The translations under genes were made by a program, and so were the position numbers. Under the pieces are notes generated by a model. The model did not search any database. It worked only from the letters and a program-made list of their open reading frames with translations, and had not been told where the DNA came from. Positions 1 to 8,156 of a stretch of 64,000 nt of DNA are shown here, piece by piece. The stretch lies in the NCBI RefSeq assembly GCF_000377705.1, contig NZ_KB898627.1, positions 124,001 to 188,000 on the forward strand. The letters run 5' to 3'. Position 1 is the first letter of the stretch, and the number at the start of each line of letters is the position of its first letter. The stretch is from Salsuginibacillus kocurii DSM 18087 (GTDB lineage Bacteria > Bacillota > Bacilli > Bacillales > Marinococcaceae).

Positions 1-101
1 CGCAAGCCTCGGCCTCCAAAGGAAACACCTGCTCCCCGCTTACTGAAATTCACTCTCATTCCTTTTCCTAAGCGTTTACTTTTTCGAAAACCAATAGCCA
101 T
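1..101 (-). CDS. DUF4236 protein, N-terminal fragment (cut by window start)
   Basis: The minus strand opens with ATG at 99-101, about 5-10 nt after a G-rich ribosome site (AGGGGGG), and reads to the window edge without a stop. The 33 visible residues begin MAIGFRKSKRLGKGMRVNF and go on to SKRGAGVSFGGRGLR. This is the pattern of the DUF4236 N-terminal domain: GFRFRKS, then a G-x-R-x-N-x-S-K-x-G stretch, then GxRG. Such proteins are usually small and of unknown function. The rest of the gene lies outside the window, so its length and any C-terminal domain cannot be judged. Confidence 0.7.
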   Translation of the reverse strand, partial: MAIGFRKSKRLGKGMRVNFSKRGAGVSFGGRGL

Positions 102-240
102 AAATAGCCCCCCTATTCGGCTAACTCTTACGATAGCTGTAGCGTATCATACTCATCGCTGAAATGGCTTCTTCCGTTGAAATTCTTTATTACAAAAAAC
201 AAAGAGCCGACGTAACCTTTCACCCTTGACCGATTTTATA

Positions 241-272
241 ATAAAAGAGCCTGCTTGATTCTCAGGCTCTTA
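241..272 (-). terminator. Rho-independent terminator of the 278-688 gene
   Basis: Arms AAGAGCCTG (245-253) and CAGGCTCTT (263-271) form a perfect 9-bp stem. On the minus strand it is followed by TTTTATTAT, directly after the stop codon at 278. Confidence 0.8.
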
Positions 273-277
273 ATGAA

Positions 278-688
278 TTATTCGTTTTTATCTATGAATG
301 ATTCTACTAACAAGTACGTATGAGGATACGTACCATTCTCAATAATTAATTCAATCCCGAAGATACCATTCTCATTTAAATCTAAAATATAAGACTGCTT
401 CTCTTCAAAATTAACTTCAACATCATCTTTAAATTTAATCTCAATAAAATGATTAGAGTCCTCAATACTACCTGGCATAATTGGATAATCAATCTGTTTT
501 ATCTTTGGAATAGCGAGAGGTGATTTTGCATGCCCCTGCTCCCTGCGCACGCGGATACCCAGCCAGTTTCCTTCTTTATCATATAAAAGCGACCCTTCTA
601 CATCTGGATAGGAACCAATCGGCAGAGCGTTGGAAGTTCGCTCTTGTAAAAAAATATATATAATCTCATCATCCATGTTTACCAACAT
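278..688 (-). CDS. Hypothetical protein, 136 aa
   Basis: I do not recognise this protein. It is soluble and acidic, with no signal peptide or membrane segment. The ATG at 686-688 follows GGAGGGATTTGA, which fixes the start. Residues about 30-45 (GSLLYDKEGNWLGIRVRRE) resemble the short beta-hairpin seen in DUF2283-type proteins, where 'YDxExDxLxI' recurs, but the match is too weak to assign the family. A second stretch near 105-130 (IFGIELIIENGTYPHTYLL) is also beta-rich. It is a single-gene unit with its own terminator. A role in toxin-antitoxin or immunity systems is possible for proteins of this size, but nothing here supports it. Confidence 0.75.
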   Translation of the reverse strand: MLVNMDDEIIYIFLQERTSNALPIGSYPDVEGSLLYDKEGNWLGIRVRREQGHAKSPLAIPKIKQIDYPIMPGSIEDSNHFIEIKFKDDVEVNFEEKQSYILDLNENGIFGIELIIENGTYPHTYLLVESFIDKNE

Positions 689-1061
689 TCAAATCCCTCC
701 ATTACACTCAAGATGGTTAAACGTGACTAGCTGAGAGGGGATGCACATACTTAAACAAGAACTTAGGGATTAGTAGACAGAGAAAGGAATACTTTCTTCG
801 ACGTGTTTCAAATCAGAGGAAAGAATGAAGCATAACGTGCGCATTCACTTAATATTATTTTCCCTAAATCCTTATCGCTAAACAACCTGGCTTAGAACCT
901 TTTTCAAGTGAATCCACTGGTTAGCATCCAACTTCACTATTCATTCTTATGCTTATATATACGTGTTCTGATCTTTAACAGTAGGTTAATCCTTTTTCAC
1001 TAAATGAATATCCCCTTGTTTCAGCTGCCGGTGTTTTTAAAAGGAGGGGGGCTGATCATAT
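689..1061. other. Intergenic, no gene seen
   Basis: The 473-nt gap between the 278-688 gene and nhaC holds the nhaC terminator at its right end. No convincing reading frame, RNA or repeat was seen in the rest, which is AT-rich. Confidence 0.5.
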
Positions 1062-1093
1062 AAAAACCCCAATCCGAACAGGACCGGGGTTCA
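1062..1093 (-). terminator. Terminator after nhaC
   Basis: AACCCC (1065-1070) pairs with GGGGTT (1086-1091), with inner TCC/GGA pairing around the loop GAACA. On the minus strand the stem is followed by TTTTTATA. It lies 70 nt past the nhaC stop. Confidence 0.75.
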
Positions 1094-1161
1094 TGTGTGC
1101 AATACAACTAAATTCTTTTAAACGGATTGAAGAAAGAAAAGTATGGTACGCGACAGTGCCC

Positions 1162-2562
1162 TTACACTCTGCCTTCTTCTTTCGGCATACTTTTTCCAGT
1201 CCATCCATACAGAAGCGCCAGAATTGGCCCGAGCAAACAGAAAAAGGCAAATGGGGCAAAGGCTAGGACATCCACTTCTAACACCGAGGCCATAAACACA
1301 CCGCTTACTCCATAGGGAATAATTGCATTAATTAATGTACCACCATTTTCAATCGCCCGTGTCATATTTTTCCGAGCAAGTCCTAGGTCTTGATAACGTT
1401 CCTCATAGGCTTTACCGGTTAAAATAACCGACATGTATTGTTCCCCTAAGGTTAAGTTAATACCTAGCGCTGTTCCTACAGTAGAGGTAATTAAGCGGCC
1501 ACTCGATTTCACAAACGATTGCACCATTGTCATCAATTGTTGAATCAGCCCAAATGATTGCAGCATTCCGCCCATGCTTAGTGTCAAAATAAGAAGGGAA
1601 ACTGGCCACATCATTCCTTCAATTCCGCCCTGAGCAAGCATTTCATTTAATTCTTCGTTTTCTGTAGCAGGGGCATATCCCTCTTGAATAAACAGGAGAA
1701 ATTCACTGACCGAATATCCTGGGTTCATAAATATAGTAACCAATAACCCAGTACCGATTCCCGCGAGCATAGTCGGAATAGCTGGTGTCCGGCGTACAGC
1801 CAAAATCACAATAACTACTGCCGGCAGCAACGAAAGCGGATGAATGATTTGAGCCTCATGCATTTCTCCCATCAAGACTTGCAGCGCTGACATATCTACA
1901 TTCGTTCCCCCGCTGCCAATGATTAAATAAAGCAGCAATGTAATTACAAACGCTGGCAGTGTCGTCCACATCATATGGCGAATATGCTCAAACAAGTCGA
2001 CACGGCCCACAGAAGAAGCTAGATTTGTCGTATCGGAAAGCGGAGACATTTTATCGCCTACTAGTGCTCCTGAAACGACCGCTCCAGCCACAAGTGCCAA
2101 ATTCATATCCATCATGGCAGCAAGTGTCATAAATGATACTCCGATTGTTGAAGCTGTTGTAAATGAGCTGCCGATTGAAACACCAACCACCGCAGTTACT
2201 ACAAAAACACTAGCTACAAAAATTGAAGGATCTATGACTTGAAAACTGTAATATATAAACGTAGGAATTGTGCCGGCACTCATCCAGACACTAATTAGTA
2301 CACCTATTAAAATAAAGATGACAATTGGTACTATGCCAGCTTGTATTCCTTGAATCATTCCGGCTTCAGTTTCACGCCAAGGAACCCGACGAACAAAACT
2401 ATAGACAACAAGCAGCATAACAACGAAAAAGATCGGCACATGCGGCGGCGCTTCATACGCAATTAAACCTACCCCAATGACCGTTAATATTCCGAGAATG
2501 ACCGCCACTGCTTCTCCATTTGAAACAGACAAGGGCACTTCTTTCTCTTTATTATCTCCCAT
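1162..2562 (-). CDS. nhaC: Na+/H+ antiporter, NhaC family
   Basis: Integral membrane protein of 466 aa with about 11-12 hydrophobic segments, belonging to the NhaC family that exports sodium in exchange for protons. The conserved NhaC motif GALVGDKMSPLSDTTNLA is near residue 180, and the re-entrant TLGEQYMSV / ENGGTLINAIIPYG region lies near 375-415. The start is placed at ATG 2560-2562, 11 nt after AGGGGG; an in-frame ATG nine codons upstream lacks a good ribosome site. It is the last of four same-strand genes after prfC but has its own upstream terminator (2622-2677). Sodium export fits a salt- or alkali-adapted cell. The exact exchange (Na+/H+, or malate-lactate as in MleN) cannot be decided from sequence alone. 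Confidence 0.9.
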   Translation of the reverse strand: MGDNKEKEVPLSVSNGEAVAVILGILTVIGVGLIAYEAPPHVPIFFVVMLLVVYSFVRRVPWRETEAGMIQGIQAGIVPIVIFILIGVLISVWMSAGTIPTFIYYSFQVIDPSIFVASVFVVTAVVGVSIGSSFTTASTIGVSFMTLAAMMDMNLALVAGAVVSGALVGDKMSPLSDTTNLASSVGRVDLFEHIRHMMWTTLPAFVITLLLYLIIGSGGTNVDMSALQVLMGEMHEAQIIHPLSLLPAVVIVILAVRRTPAIPTMLAGIGTGLLVTIFMNPGYSVSEFLLFIQEGYAPATENEELNEMLAQGGIEGMMWPVSLLILTLSMGGMLQSFGLIQQLMTMVQSFVKSSGRLITSTVGTALGINLTLGEQYMSVILTGKAYEERYQDLGLARKNMTRAIENGGTLINAIIPYGVSGVFMASVLEVDVLAFAPFAFFCLLGPILALLYGWTGKSMPKEEGRV

Positions 2563-2621
2563 GACTCTCTTCCCCCTAATTTCACACATAAATACGTCGA
2601 CGTGCTAAAGTGATGTGTTGA

Positions 2622-2677
2622 AAAGAGAACCACCTTGCACCTCGAAGTTTCCCTCCAAACTCCGTGCATTGTGGTTC
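2622..2677 (-). terminator. Long terminator hairpin after prfC
   Basis: GAACCAC (2627-2633) pairs with GTGGTTC (2671-2677). Inner pairs are TGCAC/GTGCA and AGTTT/AAACT. On the minus strand it is followed by TCTTTTC. It lies 7 nt beyond the prfC stop. Confidence 0.7.
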
Positions 2678-2683
2678 AGCCTT

Positions 2684-4270
2684 TTAATCTTCTTTATGAT
2701 AGGAATTCTCATAAAAGCTAATATCCGGATATTTATCCTGAGCCATTTTAAACTGGAATTCACTTTCAAACAAAGCCACAATTCGGCCATGGCGATCCGT
2801 TACCAAAAATGGATGACGCCGTTTTAACTCTTTTATTGCATCCTCGCTACCGCTTACCCAGCGTGCGACCGAATGAGTCAGGCGGTCCATCGTCAAATTG
2901 ACATTATACTCAGTCTGCAGTCGTTGTTCAAGCACTTCAAACTGAAGCACACCCACTACGCCGATAATCTGTTGTTCTATCGTACGATTGAGCGTTCGAA
3001 ACAACTGCACAGCTCCTTCTTCCGTTAACTGTTCAATCCCTTTATCGAACGATTTGTGCTTCATAACATCTTTTGGCGCAATCGCCGCAAAATGCTCCGG
3101 CGAGAAATGAGGCATTTCTTCAAAATGAAAGTCACCCTTCTCTGCCAGCGTGTCACCAATTCGGAAGGTGCCTGGGTCAAACAGACCAATAATATCTCCT
3201 GCATACGCTTCTTTTACAATACTACGGTCCTGCGCCAAAAACTGCGTTGGTTGGGCAAGCCGCATTGGTTTCCCAAGCCGCGGATGATTGACTGTCATCC
3301 CCTGCTCATATTTACCAGACGTAATGCGCATAAAAGCGATGCGGTCACGATGCTTCGGATTCATGTTCGCTTGGATTTTGAAAATAAAACCAGAGAACGG
3401 ACTTTCCACCGGGTCCACGACTCCCTGGTCGCTCACGCGTGGAGCAGGGGATGGCGCCATCTTGAGAAAATGCTCGAGAAAATTTTGTACGCCAAAGTTG
3501 GCCACTGCGCTCCCAAAGAAAATAGGCGTGAGTTCTCCAGTAGCAACCTTCTCTTCATCAAAAGGATCGCCAGCAATATCAAGAAGCTCAACTTCTTCGC
3601 GGAACTGTTCAAGCAAAGCAGCTTCAATATTTTCATCAAAGACAGGATCGTCCGGCCCAGTAACATCAAGCGTTTCAATATGTCCTGCTTCCGAGTCGAA
3701 GAGTTCAAGCTTATTTTGTTTGCGGTCATATACACCTTGAAAATCCTGGCCCATGCCGATTGGCCAATTCATGGGGTGCGAACGAATGCCAAGCACCTCT
3801 TCAAGCTCTTCCATCAGCTCAAACGGATCCCGCCCTTGCCGGTCCAGCTTATTAATGAAAGTGAAGATCGGAATCCCCCGCATGCTACACACTTTAAAGA
3901 GCTTTTTCGTCTGGGCTTCGACCCCTTTGGCTACATCGATCAGCATTGTGGCTGAATCTGCCGCCGTCAAGGTGCGGTACGTATCTTCACTGAAATCTTC
4001 GTGTCCGGGCGTATCAAGAATGTTTATTTGCTGGTCTTGATACGTAAATTCCATGACCGAACTCGTTACAGAAATTCCACGCTGTTGTTCGACTTCCATC
4101 CAGTCACTTGTGGCATGCTTTTGGTTTTTCTTTCCTTTAACACTGCCCGCTTCTCGGAGCATTCCCCCAAAATATAGTAATTTCTCGGTTAGCGTTGTTT
4201 TACCGGCATCAGGATGAGATATAATAGCAAAGGTTTTCCGTGCTTCAATCTCTTCTTTTAAGTTCGTCAT
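2684..4270 (-). CDS. prfC: Peptide chain release factor 3 (RF3)
   Basis: Translational GTPase of 528 aa that removes RF1/RF2 from the ribosome after peptide release. The G-domain motifs are clear: SHPDAGKTT (about 18-26), DTPGHEDFSED (about 84-94) and NKLDR (about 140-144). They are followed by a beta-barrel domain and the RF3 C-terminal domain (GVVGVLQFEVLEQRL). The start is ATG 4268-4270, seven nt after AGAAGGGG, which gives the usual family length; an upstream in-frame ATG would add 29 unrelated residues. RF3 is patchy in Firmicutes and absent from B. subtilis, so its presence is a useful lineage marker. Confidence 0.96.
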   Translation of the reverse strand: MTNLKEEIEARKTFAIISHPDAGKTTLTEKLLYFGGMLREAGSVKGKKNQKHATSDWMEVEQQRGISVTSSVMEFTYQDQQINILDTPGHEDFSEDTYRTLTAADSATMLIDVAKGVEAQTKKLFKVCSMRGIPIFTFINKLDRQGRDPFELMEELEEVLGIRSHPMNWPIGMGQDFQGVYDRKQNKLELFDSEAGHIETLDVTGPDDPVFDENIEAALLEQFREEVELLDIAGDPFDEEKVATGELTPIFFGSAVANFGVQNFLEHFLKMAPSPAPRVSDQGVVDPVESPFSGFIFKIQANMNPKHRDRIAFMRITSGKYEQGMTVNHPRLGKPMRLAQPTQFLAQDRSIVKEAYAGDIIGLFDPGTFRIGDTLAEKGDFHFEEMPHFSPEHFAAIAPKDVMKHKSFDKGIEQLTEEGAVQLFRTLNRTIEQQIIGVVGVLQFEVLEQRLQTEYNVNLTMDRLTHSVARWVSGSEDAIKELKRRHPFLVTDRHGRIVALFESEFQFKMAQDKYPDISFYENSYHKED

Positions 4271-4364
4271 TCGTTGTCCCCTTCTATCGGTCAATATATC
4301 AATTGCTTCTGTCTTTTTATCCTCTCCTAGTATAGAAGAGAACAGTTCGTCTTTCAAATGCAGA

Positions 4365-5267
4365 TTAAAGTGCCCACTTGCGGTCAGCTGTAAAGGAAAT
4401 AGTCAGCCAGGCTTCCTCATCTACATGCTCGATCTTTTCAAATACTTCATTTCTAACTTTATCACTTTCAACAATGGTTGAAATGGTCGTTTCTCTTCCA
4501 GTAACAAAATCAATTTCAATAAACAAGCGTCTCCCCAGCTTTGTAACTCGCACGAATGTCTCTTCAAAGCCAAATGACTTTTGGATATCTTTCACAACCT
4601 CTTCTATATCTAAACGAATCGTATCTTGTACGGTGAAACCTAGCAATTCTTTGCCGTTTTCTATCATCCCTTGAAGAGGTACTTTCATGAAATAACCTGA
4701 AACGAGTAGAACCATCAACGGGTCCACATAGCGTATATAAGGAGCGAAAGGGGTGTAAGCCATCCCTAACGCTACCCCAAACCCTGCTAATACTCCCACA
4801 CTAAGAACTGTATCCATTAACCATTGATTCGCTTCAGCTTCAACTAACTTAGACTTCAAATTCTTATTCCGTGTCCTTAAATACTTTTGGACAATATAAC
4901 ACCCGGTCAGAGCAATAAAAGCATAAAGAGTAGCATGTCCTGGATTAACCTCTCGTCCCCCGCTTAGTAAGTCACCCGCAGCCACAAAAAATGCATAAAA
5001 ACACATGAGTAGTATGGCAAAATACTTAAATGTAATCACAAGAGGTTCAATACTACTTTTGCCAAACGGAAAACGCACTTCATCTTCTGCCCTGATGAAC
5101 CTTGCTGTTACAACAGAGAGAAGTGATAGACCCACACTGAGAAAGGAATACACTCCATCAAAAAGAAGCATTTGCGATTGAATCAGCAACCCCCAAACTA
5201 CCCCTAAAACTGCAAAAAACAATGCTCCAATGACAGAATAACGAAGTAGTACAGATTCTTTCTTCAT
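4365..5267 (-). CDS. Cation diffusion facilitator (CDF) transporter
   Basis: Membrane protein of 300 aa with five or six transmembrane segments and a cytoplasmic C-terminal domain of about 90 residues, as in CDF metal-proton antiporters. The TM2 region reads LLFDGVYSFLSVGLSLLSV and the loop FPFGKSSIEPL matches the family 'F-P-F-G-x-x-x-x-E-P' pattern. D37 is kept, but the residue four later, usually Asp, is Ser41, so the metal site may be altered. The start has a GGAGGTGAGTAGTTT-ATG ribosome site. It follows the TetR gene by 83 nt on the same strand, which suggests control by that regulator. The substrate (Zn, Mn, Fe or another cation) cannot be told. Confidence 0.85.
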   Translation of the reverse strand: MKKESVLLRYSVIGALFFAVLGVVWGLLIQSQMLLFDGVYSFLSVGLSLLSVVTARFIRAEDEVRFPFGKSSIEPLVITFKYFAILLMCFYAFFVAAGDLLSGGREVNPGHATLYAFIALTGCYIVQKYLRTRNKNLKSKLVEAEANQWLMDTVLSVGVLAGFGVALGMAYTPFAPYIRYVDPLMVLLVSGYFMKVPLQGMIENGKELLGFTVQDTIRLDIEEVVKDIQKSFGFEETFVRVTKLGRRLFIEIDFVTGRETTISTIVESDKVRNEVFEKIEHVDEEAWLTISFTADRKWAL

Positions 5268-5350
5268 AAACTACTCACCTCCTGCCATGTAATGACTTAT
5301 AATCAGTATATATTCACTAGTATTTTGTAACGTCTTCAATGCTGTAACTC

Positions 5351-5935
5351 TTACATTTCGTGTAGTAATGAAGCTCGCAACATATGCAGCAATTCAGCTC
5401 TTACTTCACTAGCTTCCTCATCCTGATTCGAAAATAAATACAGACGTTCGGCACTTTCCTCCATTAAGCTGATGACCATTTTGGCTCTAACCTCTTCTTT
5501 TACATTAGGGTTCAATTCTCCGTCTTCGCGTGCCTTCTTTAATAACTCAGTCATCCAGTGATAGTACGGCTCATAGATCGTTTCCCACTGGTTCATTTCC
5601 CCTTCAATGGCAAGACCAGAATAACAAAGGGCAAGAACATCTTTATATTCATTTGTCACTTGAAACGTAACATCCACCAACTCTTCTAATTGTTCAGCCA
5701 GAGTCGATAGCGGTTCGACCCGCCGTCGTTGTTCAGTCAGCAGTTTTTGCAGCATATCGTCTGCAATTGCTGGTATAAGGGACGTTTTTGATTGAAAATA
5801 TAAATAAAAAGTTCCTTGAGCTACACCTGCCCGCTTCACAATATTAGATACTTTTGTATGCTCAAGTCCTTTATCGGCAAATTCTTGCAGCCCAGCTTCA
5901 ATGAGCCGCTGTCGCTTATCGGTCGAGGTCCTCAT
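5351..5935 (-). CDS. TetR/AcrR-family transcriptional regulator
   Basis: Regulator of 194 aa. Residues about 5-50 form the TetR helix-turn-helix (TKVSNIVKRAGVAQGTFYLYFQSKTSL), and the rest is a helical ligand-binding domain. The start ATG follows GGGGGATAAGT. A 25-bp palindrome sits 38 nt upstream of the start over the likely -35 region, so autorepression is probable. The CDF transporter gene lies directly downstream and is the likely second target. The inducer is unknown. Confidence 0.9.
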   Translation of the reverse strand: MRTSTDKRQRLIEAGLQEFADKGLEHTKVSNIVKRAGVAQGTFYLYFQSKTSLIPAIADDMLQKLLTEQRRRVEPLSTLAEQLEELVDVTFQVTNEYKDVLALCYSGLAIEGEMNQWETIYEPYYHWMTELLKKAREDGELNPNVKEEVRAKMVISLMEESAERLYLFSNQDEEASEVRAELLHMLRASLLHEM

Positions 5936-5972
5936 ACTTATCCCCCATTTTACACTTATTAAATGGTTAAAT

Positions 5973-5997
5973 TTATTGACTGACTGTCAGTCAATAA
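5973..5997. promoter_or_regulatory. TetR operator palindrome
   Basis: Perfect 12-bp arms TTATTGACTGAC (5973-5984) and GTCAGTCAATAA (5986-5997) flank one central T. The TGAC/GTCA core is typical of TetR-family operators. The site covers a TTGACT -35-like hexamer read toward the tetR gene, so binding would block its promoter. Confidence 0.75.
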
Positions 5998-6073
5998 TGG
6001 TTATTATAGCATCAGTTCCTATAATTAGCAATATGATCAGCTCCTAGCTATGCAGTCTTTCAATTGAGCCAAG

Positions 6074-6107
6074 TAAAAAGATCAGTCCCATTTAGTGGAA
6101 CTGACCT
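6074..6107 (-). terminator. Terminator of the ATP-grasp gene
   Basis: On the minus strand GGTCAGTTCCA pairs with TGGGACTGATC around CTAAA and is followed by TTTTTA. It lies 21 nt past the stop at 6128. Confidence 0.8.
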
Positions 6108-6127
6108 TTGGATGTTCATCCGATCTC

Positions 6128-7096
6128 TTATGCTTGAACTTGTGTATGTTCTGCTAATAAACGGCCTAAATATTGTGCTAACTCTAGCATGCCGTATGTG
6201 CCTGCTTTTGCTTCCGCTTCCGGGTTGTAATTTGTATTCGTATTTATATCATAAGTGAAAACTTCACCAGCAGCATTACGTATGAATTCAATTCCAGCCA
6301 CTTGTATGTCATTGCTTCTCAGCAAACGTTCATACTTCTCAATCAGCTCAGGATCAACGTTTTCTGTCATTTGAAACATTGGGGGTTGATCTAAAGGAGC
6401 AGCCGTTTCTTCAGCTTCTGGAGCTGGACAGGCCAAATCATCAATCCGACATGCTTCAGCCGGGCATAATTCGAACCCCTCTGAAGTGTCTACCCGCACA
6501 GCATATAAAAATTTGCCGCCAATAAATTCACAGCGGGTAATATAACTTTCCGGTGATTCAATATACGCCTGCAACAGCGTTAACCCATCAATAGAGGGTT
6601 CAAATGAAGCACTCTTCGCATGTGTTGCCAGTGCTTCTTTGCTTTTAAAAAGCTGCACACCCAGCCCTTTTCCAGCACGGTTATGCTTTGTAATAAACGG
6701 TTCATTTGTGAATCTATCTGCAGCTTCGATTAATTCTTCATTACCCGAAGCTACGATTGTTTTCGGCGTTTCAATACCTTCAGTCTCCAATGCCATATAT
6801 TGCGCTGCTTTATTGATTTCTAACGCAAGCGCCCGGCTTCCATTCACTACTACTCTTCCGTGCCTTTCCAACCAGGCAAGCACCGCACTTGTATATTCCG
6901 GTGCAAAGCGATGGTCTCGTGTATGAGAGGAAGCACTCATGCGATTATAAAAGATTCCTTCCGGCGGCGTTTCACTTAGATCAATGGATCCAGCTCGCAA
7001 GTGCCACGTTTCATAAGGAAGCCCTAATTCTTCAAGTCGATCAGTTAAATGTACCGTCCACTCGTCATTTTCATGCAAAATATAGATGCAAGACAT
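6128..7096 (-). CDS. RimK-like ATP-grasp ligase
   Basis: Soluble protein of 322 aa with an ATP-grasp fold of the RimK/glutathione synthetase type. The ATP-binding lysine strand is in FITKHNRAGKGLGVQLF (about 133-150). The magnesium-binding end is the EFIRNAAGEVFTYDINTNTN region near 270-290, with the typical D-I-N-x-N. Such enzymes join an amino acid to a carboxylate through an acyl phosphate. The substrate is not evident; glutamylation of a protein or small molecule is the family norm. It is a single-gene unit with a clear ribosome site (AAAAGGGGTGACTCTCTC-ATG) and its own terminator. Confidence 0.8.
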   Translation of the reverse strand: MSCIYILHENDEWTVHLTDRLEELGLPYETWHLRAGSIDLSETPPEGIFYNRMSASSHTRDHRFAPEYTSAVLAWLERHGRVVVNGSRALALEINKAAQYMALETEGIETPKTIVASGNEELIEAADRFTNEPFITKHNRAGKGLGVQLFKSKEALATHAKSASFEPSIDGLTLLQAYIESPESYITRCEFIGGKFLYAVRVDTSEGFELCPAEACRIDDLACPAPEAEETAAPLDQPPMFQMTENVDPELIEKYERLLRSNDIQVAGIEFIRNAAGEVFTYDINTNTNYNPEAEAKAGTYGMLELAQYLGRLLAEHTQVQA

Positions 7097-7301
7097 GAGA
7101 GAGTCACCCCTTTTGAATTTAAACTTAAAACAGAAACATTAATACCCAAGGCGAGATCATGCTTGTAGAAGCGCCCTTCACTTTACTTTAGAAACAAACT
7201 TTATTAAACCTTCCACCTTGAGAAGTATACCTTCGTTAGACTACGTGAATTGCCCGATCTTGAAAAGGAACCCCCCCTTCAGGTAAAGGGCTACTCACCA
7301 A

Positions 7302-8078
7302 TTACACATGCTGTATCTTTTGTTCTCTTAGAATAGTCTCAGTTGATAAAGTATGGATCTGATTTAAAAACTGTTCTTTAAAAGTGCCAATGCCTTGATC
7401 TTTTGATTGCTGATATGCTTGTTCTGCGGCTACGCCGTAATAAGCCAGTGCATCACAGGAAGCCTTTAACGGATCATCTGAAACGGCAAGTGCTGCTGTA
7501 AGCACTGCACCGAGCATACACCCTGTCCCTACAAGCTTACTTAACCATGGATGCCCATTAAAGACAAGGTAACCTTTTTCTCCATTATGAACGGCATCCA
7601 CTTCACCGGTGACACAGACCATGGTGTTGAAAGTAGCGGCTGCTTCTTGTGCTAGTGTCTCATGATCACCGGTACTTTTACCTTCGACTCCGCTGACTGT
7701 GGCCTCTTCTCCTAAAAGAACAGCTATTTCTCCGCTATTTCCACGCAGGAGGGTAATCTCTACTTCCCGCAGAAGGCGTCTGGCCATTTTTGTACGAAAG
7801 GGCGTGGCTCCTGCGCCAACTGGATCTAGAACAACAGGTATACCTGCCTGGTTTGCTGTCTGGCCTGCTCGAACCATTGCTTCAATTTGTGGTTGATCAA
7901 GGGTTCCGATATTCAGTAACAGACCATTCGCCGCCCGGGCCATATCTTCAACTTCCTCCTCAGCATATGCCATCACCGGTGAGGCTCCAATTGCTAATAA
8001 ACCGTTCGCTGTCCATTCTGTTACTACCATATTTGTCATACAATGAATTAAAGGTTGACGGTTCCGAATGTCCTTCAA
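7302..8078 (-). CDS. thiM: Hydroxyethylthiazole kinase
   Basis: ThiM phosphorylates 4-methyl-5-(2-hydroxyethyl)thiazole, salvaging the thiazole half of thiamine. All family blocks are present: HCMTNMVVTEWTANGLLAIGASPVMA near the N-terminus, DPVGAGATPFR, GNSGEIAVLLGE and GTGCMLGAVLTA. The gene starts with TTG at 8076-8078, ten nt after GGAG; the protein is 258 aa, about 14 residues shorter at the N-terminus than B. subtilis ThiM. No other thiamine gene is adjacent, and no TPP riboswitch is visible in the 80 nt upstream, so it may be transcribed from the yfmR side or a plain promoter. Confidence 0.95.
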   Translation of the reverse strand: MKDIRNRQPLIHCMTNMVVTEWTANGLLAIGASPVMAYAEEEVEDMARAANGLLLNIGTLDQPQIEAMVRAGQTANQAGIPVVLDPVGAGATPFRTKMARRLLREVEITLLRGNSGEIAVLLGEEATVSGVEGKSTGDHETLAQEAAATFNTMVCVTGEVDAVHNGEKGYLVFNGHPWLSKLVGTGCMLGAVLTAALAVSDDPLKASCDALAYYGVAAEQAYQQSKDQGIGTFKEQFLNQIHTLSTETILREQKIQHV

Positions 8079-8156
8079 GGAACTAGCACTCCTTTCATAA
8101 GTTGAGTAAGGACGAAGATGGGTGGTCCTTCCCGCTCTCGTAGAACATGACCCTGT

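Noticed and set aside
3056-3955. Long plus-strand reading frame opposite prfC (299 aa)
   Set aside because: Lies wholly antisense to a clear RF3 gene, has no ribosome site and its product has no domain-like features.
8079-8156. TPP riboswitch before thiM
   Set aside because: The CUGAGA and ACCUGA core motifs are absent from the 80-nt leader; only a weak AAGGAC/GTCCTT hairpin is present.
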